Position numbers and translations under genes: made by a program
The notes under the pieces: model-generated
The model's input: only the letters and a program-made list of their open reading frames with translations
What the model was told of the DNA's origin: nothing
The model's database searches: none
NCBI GenBank assembly: GCA_030613445.1
Contig: JAUWLY010000120.1
Location: 1 to 8,095, forward strand
Direction of reading: 5' to 3'
Length of the DNA stretch: 8,095 bases
Source of the DNA: Candidatus Stahliibacteriota bacterium
Lineage (GTDB): Bacteria; Hydrothermota; Tepidihabitantia; SM23-42
In this document: positions 1 through 6,248 of the stretch, in pieces
Position numbering within the stretch: the stretch's first letter is position 1
Layout: the number at the start of each line of letters is the position of its first letter

Positions 1-677
1 AAAGCACAGTTAATTGTGCCCTTTTTAGTCTCGATGTCAAGCTCGGCTTCGGTTTTCTTATCGAGTCTGAGTATTATGTCACTGGTTTTGGATTTTATTT
101 CAATTGCTTCGACTTTCTCGTATTCAAGGTCTATGTCGCCCGATACAAAGTCGCCAAAGAACTTACCTGATAATTCTTTGCCAGTTATGTCACCGGATAC
201 TGATTGGATATCTATTGTTCCAGTAAGATGAGATATATCCATATCACCGGATACGCCTTTGATCGCGAAATCAGTGTAATGCGGGGCAGTAATTCTCATA
301 TCGCCACTTAATGCTTTAATTTCAAGCACATCGCCCTTTTCTTTTACTTTTACAAAACCATCTTTTTCTATTTCAATAGTATTAGAGGTTTTACCAAAAA
401 GAATCAAGTCACCGCTGATACCTTTGAATTCGATCTTATTTTTAGCAGGGAACTCCAGGATTTCTTCGATTTCAGAGCTCTTGCCCGACGTTTTGCAAGA
501 GTCAGAGATTGCCAGGGCGATTACTTCAGGGATATTCTCAAGGGCGCTCCAGATGCTTGCTTTAACCTTTTTACCCCTTGTTTGTGGCTCTGATAATGCC
601 TCGAGCAGTCTTGCTGCCTGGTCAGAATTTATCTTACCATGTTCAAGCAAGTTCAATATCCGCATTTGTTCATTCAA
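1..677 (-). CDS. DUF4097-type beta-repeat protein with N-terminal SHOCT-like module (3' end outside window)
   Basis: The visible 225 residues begin with a SHOCT-like helical motif (LLEHGKINSDQAARLL, about residues 10-25). After a polar linker they turn into a repeating beta-strand region in which SGD recurs at about 88-90, 124-126, 143-145, 161-163 and 179-181, with a TSD at 198-200. This is the pattern of the DUF4097 family, which includes Bacillus YvlB and is predicted to fold as a right-handed beta-helix. There is no signal peptide or membrane segment, so a cytoplasmic or membrane-peripheral location is inferred. The biochemical role of the family is unknown; members often sit with PspC/LiaF-like envelope-stress genes. 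I chose a TTG start at 677: it adds NEQ before Met-5, matches the N-terminus of the preceding gene, and lies 6 bases after GGAGG. ATG at 665 is the alternative. The start overlaps the upstream stop codon, suggesting translational coupling. The C-terminus is cut by the window edge. Confidence 0.85.
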   Translation of the reverse strand, partial: MNEQMRILNLLEHGKINSDQAARLLEALSEPQTRGKKVKASIWSALENIPEVIALAISDSCKTSGKSSEIEEILEFPAKNKIEFKGISGDLILFGKTSNTIEIEKDGFVKVKEKGDVLEIKALSGDMRITAPHYTDFAIKGVSGDMDISHLTGTIDIQSVSGDITGKELSGKFFGDFVSGDIDLEYEKVEAIEIKSKTSDIILRLDKKTEAELDIETKKGTINCA

Positions 678-1065
678 TGTACACCTCCACAAATTCACCT
701 TTTTCTTCATCTGTAATCTCAACGAGTTTGAATCTGCCGCCTTCACTAAGATTTTCGACAATTTCATCAAGCATCTCAGGGGAGAACTCATCAAGGGTTA
801 TTTCCTTGCCGTGAATATTCACCTTGTGACCTTTAGGTACCACGCCTTTAAATGCAGTGCCGATTTTTGAGGCAAGTTTGAGAACACTGATCGGGATATC
901 CACTTTCACCTTTGGTTTACTTTTATTCTCATTATATACACGCACGCGGAAAAAGCGTGCTCTTTCATGAGGTTCTTTTATAGCACCTAATAGCCGGTCT
1001 GCTTCTTCTGGTGTTAGTTTACCTTGAGCAACCATATCTAGGATTTTCCTTCTTTCTTCAGACAT
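670..1065 (-). CDS. SHOCT-like domain protein, 131 aa
   Basis: A small soluble protein of unknown biochemical function. Residues about 4-29 form a SHOCT-like helical hairpin (MVAQGKLTPEEADRLL), the module found at the N-terminus of many YvlB/DUF4097-type proteins. Residues 38-66 (FFRVRVYNENKSKPKVKVDI, then PISVLKLA) resemble the conserved segment of this small-protein family: a strand pair followed by an amphipathic helix. The rest is an acidic helix (94-107) and a final strand pair. There is no signal peptide or transmembrane segment. The start is well supported: AAGGAGG at 1076-1070 ends four bases before the ATG. Its last codons overlap the start of the DUF4097 gene by 8 bases. An 85-base gap separates it from the membrane-peptide gene upstream. 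A role as partner or ligand of the neighbouring regulator is inferred from context and the shared motif only. Confidence 0.8.
   Translation of the reverse strand: MSEERRKILDMVAQGKLTPEEADRLLGAIKEPHERARFFRVRVYNENKSKPKVKVDIPISVLKLASKIGTAFKGVVPKGHKVNIHGKEITLDEFSPEMLDEIVENLSEGGRFKLVEITDEEKGEFVEVYIE
684..688 (-). promoter_or_regulatory. Shine-Dalgarno GGAGG that selects a TTG start
   Basis: Read on the minus strand, GGAGG is followed by six bases and then TTG at 677-675. The in-frame ATG at 665-663 would be 18 bases away, too far for this site. The ATG at 673-671 is out of frame and meets a stop after six codons. The site lies inside the 3' end of the upstream coding sequence. Confidence 0.65.
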
Positions 1066-1092
1066 AATACCTCCTTAATACAGAAATACAGA

Positions 1093-1139
1093 TGGTTAGT
1101 AGGTTTGGGTTTGGAAGCGAGATTCCAGCATCCTAACCA
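1093..1139. repeat. Nested inverted repeat in an operon gap
   Basis: TGGTTAG (1093-1099) is complementary to CTAACCA (1133-1139), and inside it TGGAA (1112-1116) is complementary to TTCCA (1123-1127). It occupies the only sizeable gap in the left operon, between the membrane-peptide gene and the SHOCT gene. As RNA it could form a two-part stem that affects expression or stability of the downstream pair. There is no T-run, so it does not look like a standard intrinsic terminator. The stems are short and the structure is tentative. Confidence 0.3.
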
Positions 1140-1150
1140 AAACCATAAGA

Positions 1151-1324
1151 CTATTTTTTCTTAACTATATGCTTAACTAATTCTAATAGCCCCACAACGA
1201 TAACGATTATAGGCCAGTCGCGGTGCCAGGCAATATCAAGAACATCAAGATTGCTCAACCAAAACAATAAGCCCACAACAATGAGCAGAATACCGCCGGA
1301 CATCCTATAGAAAATATGTTTCAT
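1151..1324 (-). CDS. LiaI/LiaF-like small membrane protein, 57 aa
   Basis: This short gene encodes a peptide starting MKHIFYRMSGG and ending VKHIVKKK. It has two hydrophobic segments, at about residues 9-24 (GGILLIVVGLLFWLSN region) and 37-50 (WPIIVIVVGLLELV), joined by a short loop. The order GILLI-GLLF-LSN, then a short polar stretch, then W-P-hydrophobic-GL is the signature of the LiaI/LiaF-like transmembrane region family. That domain occurs in envelope-stress sensors, in small stand-alone proteins and fused to DUF4097-type domains. The charged ends (KH, KKK) probably lie in the cytoplasm. Its ATG overlaps the stop codon of the DUF2089 gene (ATGA), and AAAGGAGG at 1337-1330 lies five bases upstream, so translation is coupled and the start is firm. 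I infer that it is the membrane anchor or sensor of the operon. Confidence 0.85.
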   Translation of the reverse strand: MKHIFYRMSGGILLIVVGLLFWLSNLDVLDIAWHRDWPIIVIVVGLLELVKHIVKKK

Positions 1325-1680
1325 TTTTTCCTCCTTTGCTTTAGTATTGATACTGCTTCATCAACGCTGATTTCACCCTGGGCAAGCGCTTCTAGTGGAT
1401 TTTTTCCACCCTCGATGGGCGAGAGGTTAAGAGCCTTGAGCAACTTCTCGATTTTTGATTTGATCGTCGGATAGGACATATTGAGTATTTTCTCAATATC
1501 AGTTATTTTTCCCTGGGCGCGTATGAATATCTTCAAGAACTCATGGTCATCTTCAGAGAGTTGGCAGAATTCGCACGGTGAGAAGTCCTTTTTAACCCTG
1601 AGATCACACTTAGGGCATTTTAGCTCACTGATGATCATTTTTGTATGACATGAAGGACAACTTAAGATTTTTAAGTTCAT
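1321..1680 (-). CDS. DUF2089 family zinc-ribbon/HTH transcriptional regulator
   Basis: This 119-residue protein matches the DUF2089 layout. The N-terminal zinc-binding region has Cys pairs at 8/11, 22/25 and 36/39. A helix-turn-helix-like middle follows (about 45-86; FLKIFIRAQGKITDIEKIL, then NMSYPTIKSKIEKLLKAL, where YPTIKSKI would be the recognition helix). The C-terminal SHOCT-like motif, LAQGEISVDEAVSIL, spans about 99-113. Members are predicted DNA-binding proteins; the regulated targets are not known from sequence, and autoregulation of this operon is an inference. It is the first gene of a tight four-gene operon. The start cannot move downstream, because the next Met (15) would remove the first Cys pair. 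No Shine-Dalgarno precedes the ATG: a consensus promoter ends five bases before it, predicting a leaderless transcript. The four-base ATGA overlap with the membrane-peptide gene indicates coupled translation. Confidence 0.88.
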   Translation of the reverse strand: MNLKILSCPSCHTKMIISELKCPKCDLRVKKDFSPCEFCQLSEDDHEFLKIFIRAQGKITDIEKILNMSYPTIKSKIEKLLKALNLSPIEGGKNPLEALAQGEISVDEAVSILKQRRKK

Positions 1681-1685
1681 ACTAC

Positions 1686-1713
1686 ATTATAATCAAAATT
1701 TTTAATTTGTCAA
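1686..1713 (-). promoter_or_regulatory. Sigma-70 promoter of the DUF2089 operon, leaderless geometry
   Basis: On the minus strand a perfect TTGACA (1713-1708) is followed by a 16-base A/T-rich spacer and a perfect TATAAT (1691-1686). Only five bases (GTAGT) separate the -10 box from the ATG at 1680. Transcription starting 6-8 bases after the -10 box would begin at or within one or two bases of the initiation codon. Confidence 0.85.
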
Positions 1714-1730
1714 GGGGTAATATTAAAGAA

Positions 1731-1765
1731 ATTTAAGATTTAGGATTGTAGATTTTAGATTTATA
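1731..1765. repeat. Degenerate 7-bp tandem repeat array A (ATTNNAG type, 5 units)
   Basis: Five consecutive 7-base units read ATTTAAG, ATTTAGG, ATTGTAG, ATTTTAG and ATTTATA. The first three bases of each are constant and the rest are variable but A/T-rich. A lone ATTTTAG recurs at 1831-1837. The array lies about 18 bases upstream of the -35 box of the DUF2089 promoter. The A/T-rich composition makes chance period-7 resemblance more likely here than for the second array. Function unknown. Confidence 0.55.
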
Positions 1766-1845
1766 GCTATGGTGATAAAAAAGAAGATTACAGAGATGTG
1801 AAGTCTCGAAAAATAAGGACTTTTCGTCTGATTTTAGTTAATTGT

Positions 1846-1887
1846 ATCTTGGGACTTGGTTCTTGGAGCTTGGTTCTTGGAACTTGG
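1846..1887. repeat. Degenerate 7-bp tandem repeat array B (NNCTTGG, 6 units)
   Basis: Six uninterrupted 7-base units read ATCTTGG, GACTTGG, TTCTTGG, AGCTTGG, TTCTTGG and AACTTGG. The five-base core CTTGG is invariant and the two leading bases vary. On the minus strand the array reads CCAAGNN and begins two bases after the asnS stop codon, so it would be transcribed as the asnS 3' untranslated region. It is too short and lacks the spacer structure for a CRISPR array. It resembles intergenic heptanucleotide repeats known from some bacteria; its role is unknown. Confidence 0.85.
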
Positions 1888-1889
1888 TG

Positions 1890-3179
1890 TTAAGGATAGA
1901 CCCTATCGAGCATTCTGGGAAACGGGATTGTTTCACGACAGTGTTTGATACCGCAAATCCAGGCAATGGTCCTTTCTAGCCCAAGACCAAACCCACCGTG
2001 CGGGCAGGTACCATATTTTCTCAGGTCAAGATACCAGGCATATGTATCTTCAGAAAGTCCTCGTTCCTTAATGCCTTTGAGCAGGGTCTCATAATTATCT
2101 TCACGCTGACCACCACCGATTAGTTCACCAGCGTTCTCTGACCCGATCATGTCGACGCTCAGAGATAATGATTCATCAGCCGGGTCACGCTTCATATAAA
2201 ACGCTTTGATATCCACTGGATAATGATGGATAAATACTGGTTTGTCAAATGATTCGGAGATTATAGTCTCATGGGGCGCACCAAAGTCATCACCTCCAGG
2301 GAATGTCTTATCCTTTTTCTGAACGATCTTGACAGCTTCTTCATAGGTGATCCTTGGAAACGGCTTTTTAATACTTTCCAATTTACTAAGATCCCTCTCA
2401 AGGGTTTTTAACTCTGTTGCTTTTCGCTCAAGAATTCTTTCTACTATATAGACAACCATGTTTTCGGCAAGATCCATAATGCCGTCGAGTTCAATAAAAG
2501 CAACTTCAGGTTCAAGCATCCAGAATTCTGTGAGATGGCGTCTGGTTTTTGATTTTTCAGCACGAAAAGTTGGGCCGAAACAGTAAACCTTACCTAAGGC
2601 AGCAGCCGTTGCTTCATTATAAAGCTGTCCGCTTTGGCTCAGATAGGCTTTTTGGTCATAATATTCGACTTCAAATAAGGTTGTCGCACCTTCTACTGCA
2701 GCGGGTGTGAGGATTGGACCATCGGCGCAGATAAAGCCTTGATTGTCGAAAAAGTCCCGGCATGCCTTTATTATTTCATGCCGTACCCGCATAATGGCAC
2801 TCTGTTTTTTTGAGCGGAGCCATAGATGCCTGAGCGGCAATAGGAATTCCACCGAGTGGTCTTTTGGTGTGATTGGATACTCTTGTGCCAGTTGGATGAT
2901 CTGCAGGTCATTGGCTACGATTTCATAACCACCTGGGGCTCGGTCTTCCTTTTTCACTAAACCAGTGAGTATGACAGATGATTCCTGCGTTATTTTATCG
3001 GCGATTTCAAAAATCGAGTCTTTAGCTTCACCCTTAGCGATTACCGACTGGACAATACCTGTGCCATCACGTATAAGGATGAAGCGGATCTTACCACTGC
3101 TCCGTTTATTATATAACCAACCTTTTATGGTTACTTCTTTGGCTTCGTACTTGCCAATATTTTCTATGTAGATATACAT
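1890..3179 (-). CDS. asnS: Asparaginyl-tRNA synthetase (AsnRS, EC 6.1.1.22)
   Basis: This class IIb aminoacyl-tRNA synthetase charges tRNA(Asn) with asparagine in the cytoplasm, using ATP. It has 429 residues, the normal length for AsnRS. Residues about 14-95 form the OB-fold anticodon-binding domain (VTIKGWLYNKRSSGKIRF, then LIRDGTG). The catalytic core carries motif 1 around 135-160, motif 2 at 204-223 (FRAEKSKTRRHLTEFWMLEP) and motif 3 at 396-410 (GFGLGLERTIAWICG). The C-terminal IPFPR (418-422) separates AsnRS from the related AspRS, which usually has ILFPRD there. The ending LDRVYP resembles archaeal-type AsnRS as I recall them, though I cannot test that here. The start is firm because the OB fold begins at once and the next Met is residue 130. 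There is no Shine-Dalgarno; a promoter ends five bases before the ATG. The gene appears monocistronic. Confidence 0.96.
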   Translation of the reverse strand: MYIYIENIGKYEAKEVTIKGWLYNKRSSGKIRFILIRDGTGIVQSVIAKGEAKDSIFEIADKITQESSVILTGLVKKEDRAPGGYEIVANDLQIIQLAQEYPITPKDHSVEFLLPLRHLWLRSKKQSAIMRVRHEIIKACRDFFDNQGFICADGPILTPAAVEGATTLFEVEYYDQKAYLSQSGQLYNEATAAALGKVYCFGPTFRAEKSKTRRHLTEFWMLEPEVAFIELDGIMDLAENMVVYIVERILERKATELKTLERDLSKLESIKKPFPRITYEEAVKIVQKKDKTFPGGDDFGAPHETIISESFDKPVFIHHYPVDIKAFYMKRDPADESLSLSVDMIGSENAGELIGGGQREDNYETLLKGIKERGLSEDTYAWYLDLRKYGTCPHGGFGLGLERTIAWICGIKHCRETIPFPRMLDRVYP

Positions 3180-3184
3180 AGTTT

Positions 3185-3212
3185 AATATATTCTTTTTTA
3201 GAATGAAGTCAA
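3185..3212 (-). promoter_or_regulatory. Sigma-70 promoter of asnS, leaderless geometry
   Basis: On the minus strand TTGACT (3212-3207), a 16-base spacer and TATATT (3190-3185) precede the ATG at 3179 by five bases (AAACT). Spacer length and -10-to-ATG distance equal those of the DUF2089 promoter. The -35 box begins only six bases beyond the stop codon of the lipoprotein gene, so the whole 39-base gap is essentially promoter. Confidence 0.75.
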
Positions 3213-3218
3213 GGAGGA

Positions 3219-3956
3219 CTAATTTAATAGCAAATAGACGTGTACTTCTCGGGCAAGACGAGAAGCAAAGACGCCAACTCCGCCAGTTACTCCTGCTTGC
3301 AGCACACTATCCTGCTCCGTGCCGAATTGACTGTATAAATAATAGTTATTGTCACATGCCTGAATTTCGATATCATACCATCCTGAGTGAGCGAAATGCA
3401 AATAAAATGGTACAGGTATGCGTATCAAACTGTCCAGAGTATCTGGTACATACCAGAAAGGGATTAGATTATAATTTACATCTATGAAGTAACCCCAATA
3501 ATAATGGGCTCCAGAGCTCTTTGTCAGAATTATTGTATCTGAAACCGTAAGCGTATCGAAGGGCTGTGGATATAATATATTGAAATTACCTGGAGTCTTT
3601 GTTTCTGCAGTGACCGTATTAAAACCCTCTTTTATAACTGTCAACTCGTATATTGCTTCTGGTACGATGTTCAGAGGATAACGCGGATGGTATGCGCTAT
3701 CTGCAGGCATATATTGTAGAGTATCTACAGAATAAGGATCTGACAATATTACGAGTGCGTCGCTGATATAATCACCTGAGGATTCACGCATTTCATAAGT
3801 ACGATCAACAAGGACTGTATAATGGGATGTAGGGCACCAGAGAAGGCAATAAATGTTCAGTTCTGGTTCATAAATATCTGACACACTATTACAGCAAACA
3901 GCGATAAGTATGCTAATTATTGCAGTACTATAGAGAGGTCGATAGAACTTCTGCAT
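3219..3956 (-). CDS. DUF4249-like outer-membrane lipoprotein, partner of the adjacent TonB-dependent receptor
   Basis: A 245-residue exported protein. The N-terminus (MQKFYRPLYSTAIISILIAV followed by CC at 21-22) has a charged start, a hydrophobic core and a Cys pair, so it is probably a type II signal peptide. The residue before either Cys is V or C rather than the usual G/A/S, so the lipobox is non-standard. The mature part is rich in Tyr, Asp and short beta-strands. ISDALVILSD (about 64-73) followed later by YPLNIVPEAIYELTVIKEGF, and a late GVTGGVGVFAS (about 223-233), resemble the DUF4249 plan of an Ig-like N-terminal region and a Gly-rich segment near the C-terminus. DUF4249 proteins in Bacteroidetes are typically encoded next to TonB-dependent receptors, as here; their function is not established. 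One base separates its ATG from the receptor stop codon, and a weak AAGG lies seven bases upstream, suggesting coupled translation. At 245 residues it is shorter than usual for DUF4249, so the family call is moderate. Confidence 0.65.
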   Translation of the reverse strand: MQKFYRPLYSTAIISILIAVCCNSVSDIYEPELNIYCLLWCPTSHYTVLVDRTYEMRESSGDYISDALVILSDPYSVDTLQYMPADSAYHPRYPLNIVPEAIYELTVIKEGFNTVTAETKTPGNFNILYPQPFDTLTVSDTIILTKSSGAHYYWGYFIDVNYNLIPFWYVPDTLDSLIRIPVPFYLHFAHSGWYDIEIQACDNNYYLYSQFGTEQDSVLQAGVTGGVGVFASRLAREVHVYLLLN

Positions 3957-3957
3957 A

Positions 3958-6213
3958 TTAAAACCTTATGTTTATGCCAAAACTGGGTATTGGTATAGGT
4001 AGGAGCGCATAGCTTTCTTTTCTTGGGGGATCTTCATCATAATCCCAGGTGTGAAAGAGGATATTCTCCTGATCATAGACATTGACAATATCAATATACC
4101 AGGAACCTTTCATGCCCAATAAGTGGAAATTTTTCTCAAGGTGGAGGTCAAGGCGATGTGATATGGGGAGACGATGTGCATCGCGGGGACCGCGTATTAT
4201 GACCCACTTATTTTCCCAGCGCTGTTCGACACTATTATAATAACGATATCGATAGCGTCCAAGATCTTCAGCATAGGGAAGACCTGTAGCAAAATGCCAG
4301 CGCATGCTTATTTTTCCATTTTTCAGTAACGGTATCATGTGCGGTATTGTGAAACCAAGAACGAAATTCGTATTATGTCTACGGTCATAACGCGGTGAAT
4401 AGTAGTTACCACCTTGTTCACGTCGAGTGTACCCGAGGGAATAACTCACCCAACCGAAGATATCCCTGTAGCTTTTTTTCAAAAAGAAGTCCACGCCCAT
4501 AGAATAACCGCTGCCAATGCGAAGACTTTCTGAAGGACTGCTGAAGGCGATATCATCTTCCTCTGGTAATAACAAATCATGGTAATATTTGAAGTATGGC
4601 TCAAATGTTAGTATGGTATTTTCATCGAACCAATGTTCAATGCCTGCGATAGCATGGTAGGAGGTTGGAATATCGTGCATGCTATCGACCGGTCGCCAGA
4701 AATCAAAAATTGAGAAATATGATTCCTGGCTATTAATCGTTATAATAAACTGTCGGTGTTTACTCAGCGCAAGATTGAGCGCCGAGTTCGGCTGAAAATG
4801 GTATTTTAACCCAATGCGGGGATCATAATTCCAGCGATTGCCAATACTATAATAGGATATTCGTAATCCTGTTTGCACAAATAGAATACTTGGCACCAGC
4901 GACCATTTGTCCTGCACATAGCCAGTGATCAACTGTGTTTCATGCTCTTTGTCAAGAAGCCTTAGTTTCTGTACATCCAGATTATAGCCTATTTTGAGAA
5001 TTTTCCCGTCCACTCCAATGTCGATAGTGTGAATATCATTCACAAAGTAATTACAGTCGCACTTTATTGTGTAGTCGATAATCTCTTCGTAAATATGCAT
5101 ATTATTCGTCGAGTCTGTGAAATCTTCATATTTAAAGTATGTAAGAAAATTACTCCACGCCCCGAGTATTTCACTATAGAACTTGGGGTTGAATACGCGC
5201 CGCCAGCGCAGAGAAGCGCCTCGGTTTCCCCATTCCAGACCGATTTTCTCTTCTGACTCATCAGTGAGTGATTCTTCAAATGACATGACATCCGAGCCGC
5301 CAAACCCGGTCAAAGTAAATCTATTCTCCGGTGAGGGATTGAAGTTGATTTTGGCAATGCCATCATAGAAATAGTAGGGAAGTGAGAGCGTTTCTTTTTT
5401 AATCTTTGAGTATGCCCATACTAATACATCAAGGTAGGTTCTCCTGCCGTTTAATAAAAATGACCCGTTTGGTATTGGACCTTCAAGCATAATCTTTGAA
5501 GTTACCAACCCGATACTCGCCTGACCTGAGAGTTTTTTTGAATTACCTTCTTTAGTAGTGATGTTGAGCACTGATGACAGACGGTCACCATACTCTGCTG
5601 GAAAACCACCAGCATAAAGCTCTGCATCATTTACAGCATCAGGGTTGAATGTAGAGAAGAGTCCAAACAGATGGGTTGATGGATTATAAACTGTGATACC
5701 GTCAAGTAAGACCAAATTCTCATCAGGACTGCCGCCCCGGACATAGAGCTTATTGGAAAGATCATGCATAGTTACAATACCTGGCATGAGTTGCAGTATT
5801 TTGATCAAATCTTTTTCAACAAGACCTGGCACTGATTGTATTTCACGTGGGGTGAATGTGATATGGCTGATGTCAACATCCTGTTCGAATCTAGCTCTTT
5901 CTGCAGATATCTGAGTTCCTTCAATTTGTATGACTGCTGGATCCATTTCAACGTTCTTTGTTATGCTACGAGCTTCAATATCTATTTCTAATGAAACTGT
6001 TTTGTAACCGATATAGGAAAATACTAACGTATATGTGGCAGCTGGAATATTCTGTATGACATAGTAACCTTTTTCATTGGTAGCGCTACCGTATCGGGTA
6101 TTTTCTAAATATACATTTGCATAAACCAGTGGCTCGCCATTTGCTGCGTCTGTTACAAATCCATTGATTGATCTAAGATCATATGCCGACAGCAATAGCA
6201 CTATAACCATCAT
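3958..6213 (-). CDS. TonB-dependent receptor with carboxypeptidase-regulatory-like N-terminal domain
   Basis: A 751-residue outer-membrane beta-barrel receptor, of the kind that imports large or scarce substrates using energy from TonB-ExbBD. Residues about 15-92 form a CarboxypepD_reg-like beta-sandwich (INGFVTDAANGEPLVYANV, then GYYVIQNIPAATYTLVFSYI). Residues about 123-222 are the plug domain, with LIKILQLMPGIV, LYVRGGSPDENLVLLDGITV and AELYAGGFPAEYGDRLSSVL. The rest is the barrel, ending in FGINIRF with the terminal Phe typical of outer-membrane proteins. I see no clear TonB box. The substrate cannot be read from sequence. The signal peptide is odd: MMVIVLLLSA has no basic residue before the hydrophobic core. 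No ATG, GTG or TTG occurs upstream in frame before the stop; only an ATT at 6237 would add a Lys. It heads an operon with the DUF4249-like lipoprotein, and its promoter shows leaderless geometry. Confidence 0.92.
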   Translation of the reverse strand: MMVIVLLLSAYDLRSINGFVTDAANGEPLVYANVYLENTRYGSATNEKGYYVIQNIPAATYTLVFSYIGYKTVSLEIDIEARSITKNVEMDPAVIQIEGTQISAERARFEQDVDISHITFTPREIQSVPGLVEKDLIKILQLMPGIVTMHDLSNKLYVRGGSPDENLVLLDGITVYNPSTHLFGLFSTFNPDAVNDAELYAGGFPAEYGDRLSSVLNITTKEGNSKKLSGQASIGLVTSKIMLEGPIPNGSFLLNGRRTYLDVLVWAYSKIKKETLSLPYYFYDGIAKINFNPSPENRFTLTGFGGSDVMSFEESLTDESEEKIGLEWGNRGASLRWRRVFNPKFYSEILGAWSNFLTYFKYEDFTDSTNNMHIYEEIIDYTIKCDCNYFVNDIHTIDIGVDGKILKIGYNLDVQKLRLLDKEHETQLITGYVQDKWSLVPSILFVQTGLRISYYSIGNRWNYDPRIGLKYHFQPNSALNLALSKHRQFIITINSQESYFSIFDFWRPVDSMHDIPTSYHAIAGIEHWFDENTILTFEPYFKYYHDLLLPEEDDIAFSSPSESLRIGSGYSMGVDFFLKKSYRDIFGWVSYSLGYTRREQGGNYYSPRYDRRHNTNFVLGFTIPHMIPLLKNGKISMRWHFATGLPYAEDLGRYRYRYYNSVEQRWENKWVIIRGPRDAHRLPISHRLDLHLEKNFHLLGMKGSWYIDIVNVYDQENILFHTWDYDEDPPRKESYALLPIPIPSFGINIRF

Positions 6214-6220
6214 ATGTTCA

Positions 6221-6248
6221 AGTATACTTTTATTAATTGTCGAGTCAA
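6221..6248 (-). promoter_or_regulatory. Sigma-70 promoter of the TonB-dependent receptor operon, leaderless geometry
   Basis: On the minus strand TTGACT (6248-6243), a 16-base spacer and TATACT (6226-6221) precede the ATG at 6213 by seven bases (TGAACAT). No Shine-Dalgarno is present. A second ATG follows directly at 6210, so a start at either codon would lie at the extreme 5' end of the mRNA. Confidence 0.7.

Noticed and set aside
671..673. ATG overlapping the stop of the SHOCT gene as the start of the DUF4097 gene
   Set aside because: It is in another frame and reaches TGA after six codons.
16..870. Plus-strand open frames opposite the DUF4097 and SHOCT genes
   Set aside because: They have no family motifs and no credible ribosome sites, while the minus-strand frames encode clear family motifs.
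1807..1826. Inverted repeat CGAAAA-8 bases-TTTTCG downstream of asnS as a transcription terminator
   Set aside because: The stem is only six bases and mostly A-T, and no T-run follows it on the minus strand. It may be incidental in A/T-rich DNA.
1731..1887. CRISPR array
   Set aside because: The repeat units are only seven bases with no spacers, and no cas genes are visible.
3190..3204. Palindrome ATTCT-TTTTT-AGAAT before asnS as a terminator for the receptor operon or an operator
   Set aside because: It has a five-base A/T-rich stem, no downstream T-run on the minus strand, and lies inside the promoter spacer, where such sequence is expected by chance.
2743..3487. Plus-strand open frames opposite asnS and the lipoprotein gene
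   Set aside because: They are shadows of the real genes; asnS motifs are unambiguous, and the lipoprotein frame has a signal peptide and fits the operon.
5029..5368. Short open frames on both strands within the receptor gene
   Set aside because: They lie inside the continuous receptor barrel frame and show no recognisable features.
6237..6248. Imperfect palindrome TTGTCGAGTCAA over the -35 box of the receptor promoter as an operator
   Set aside because: Only four of six base pairs match, and half of it is explained by the -35 hexamer itself.
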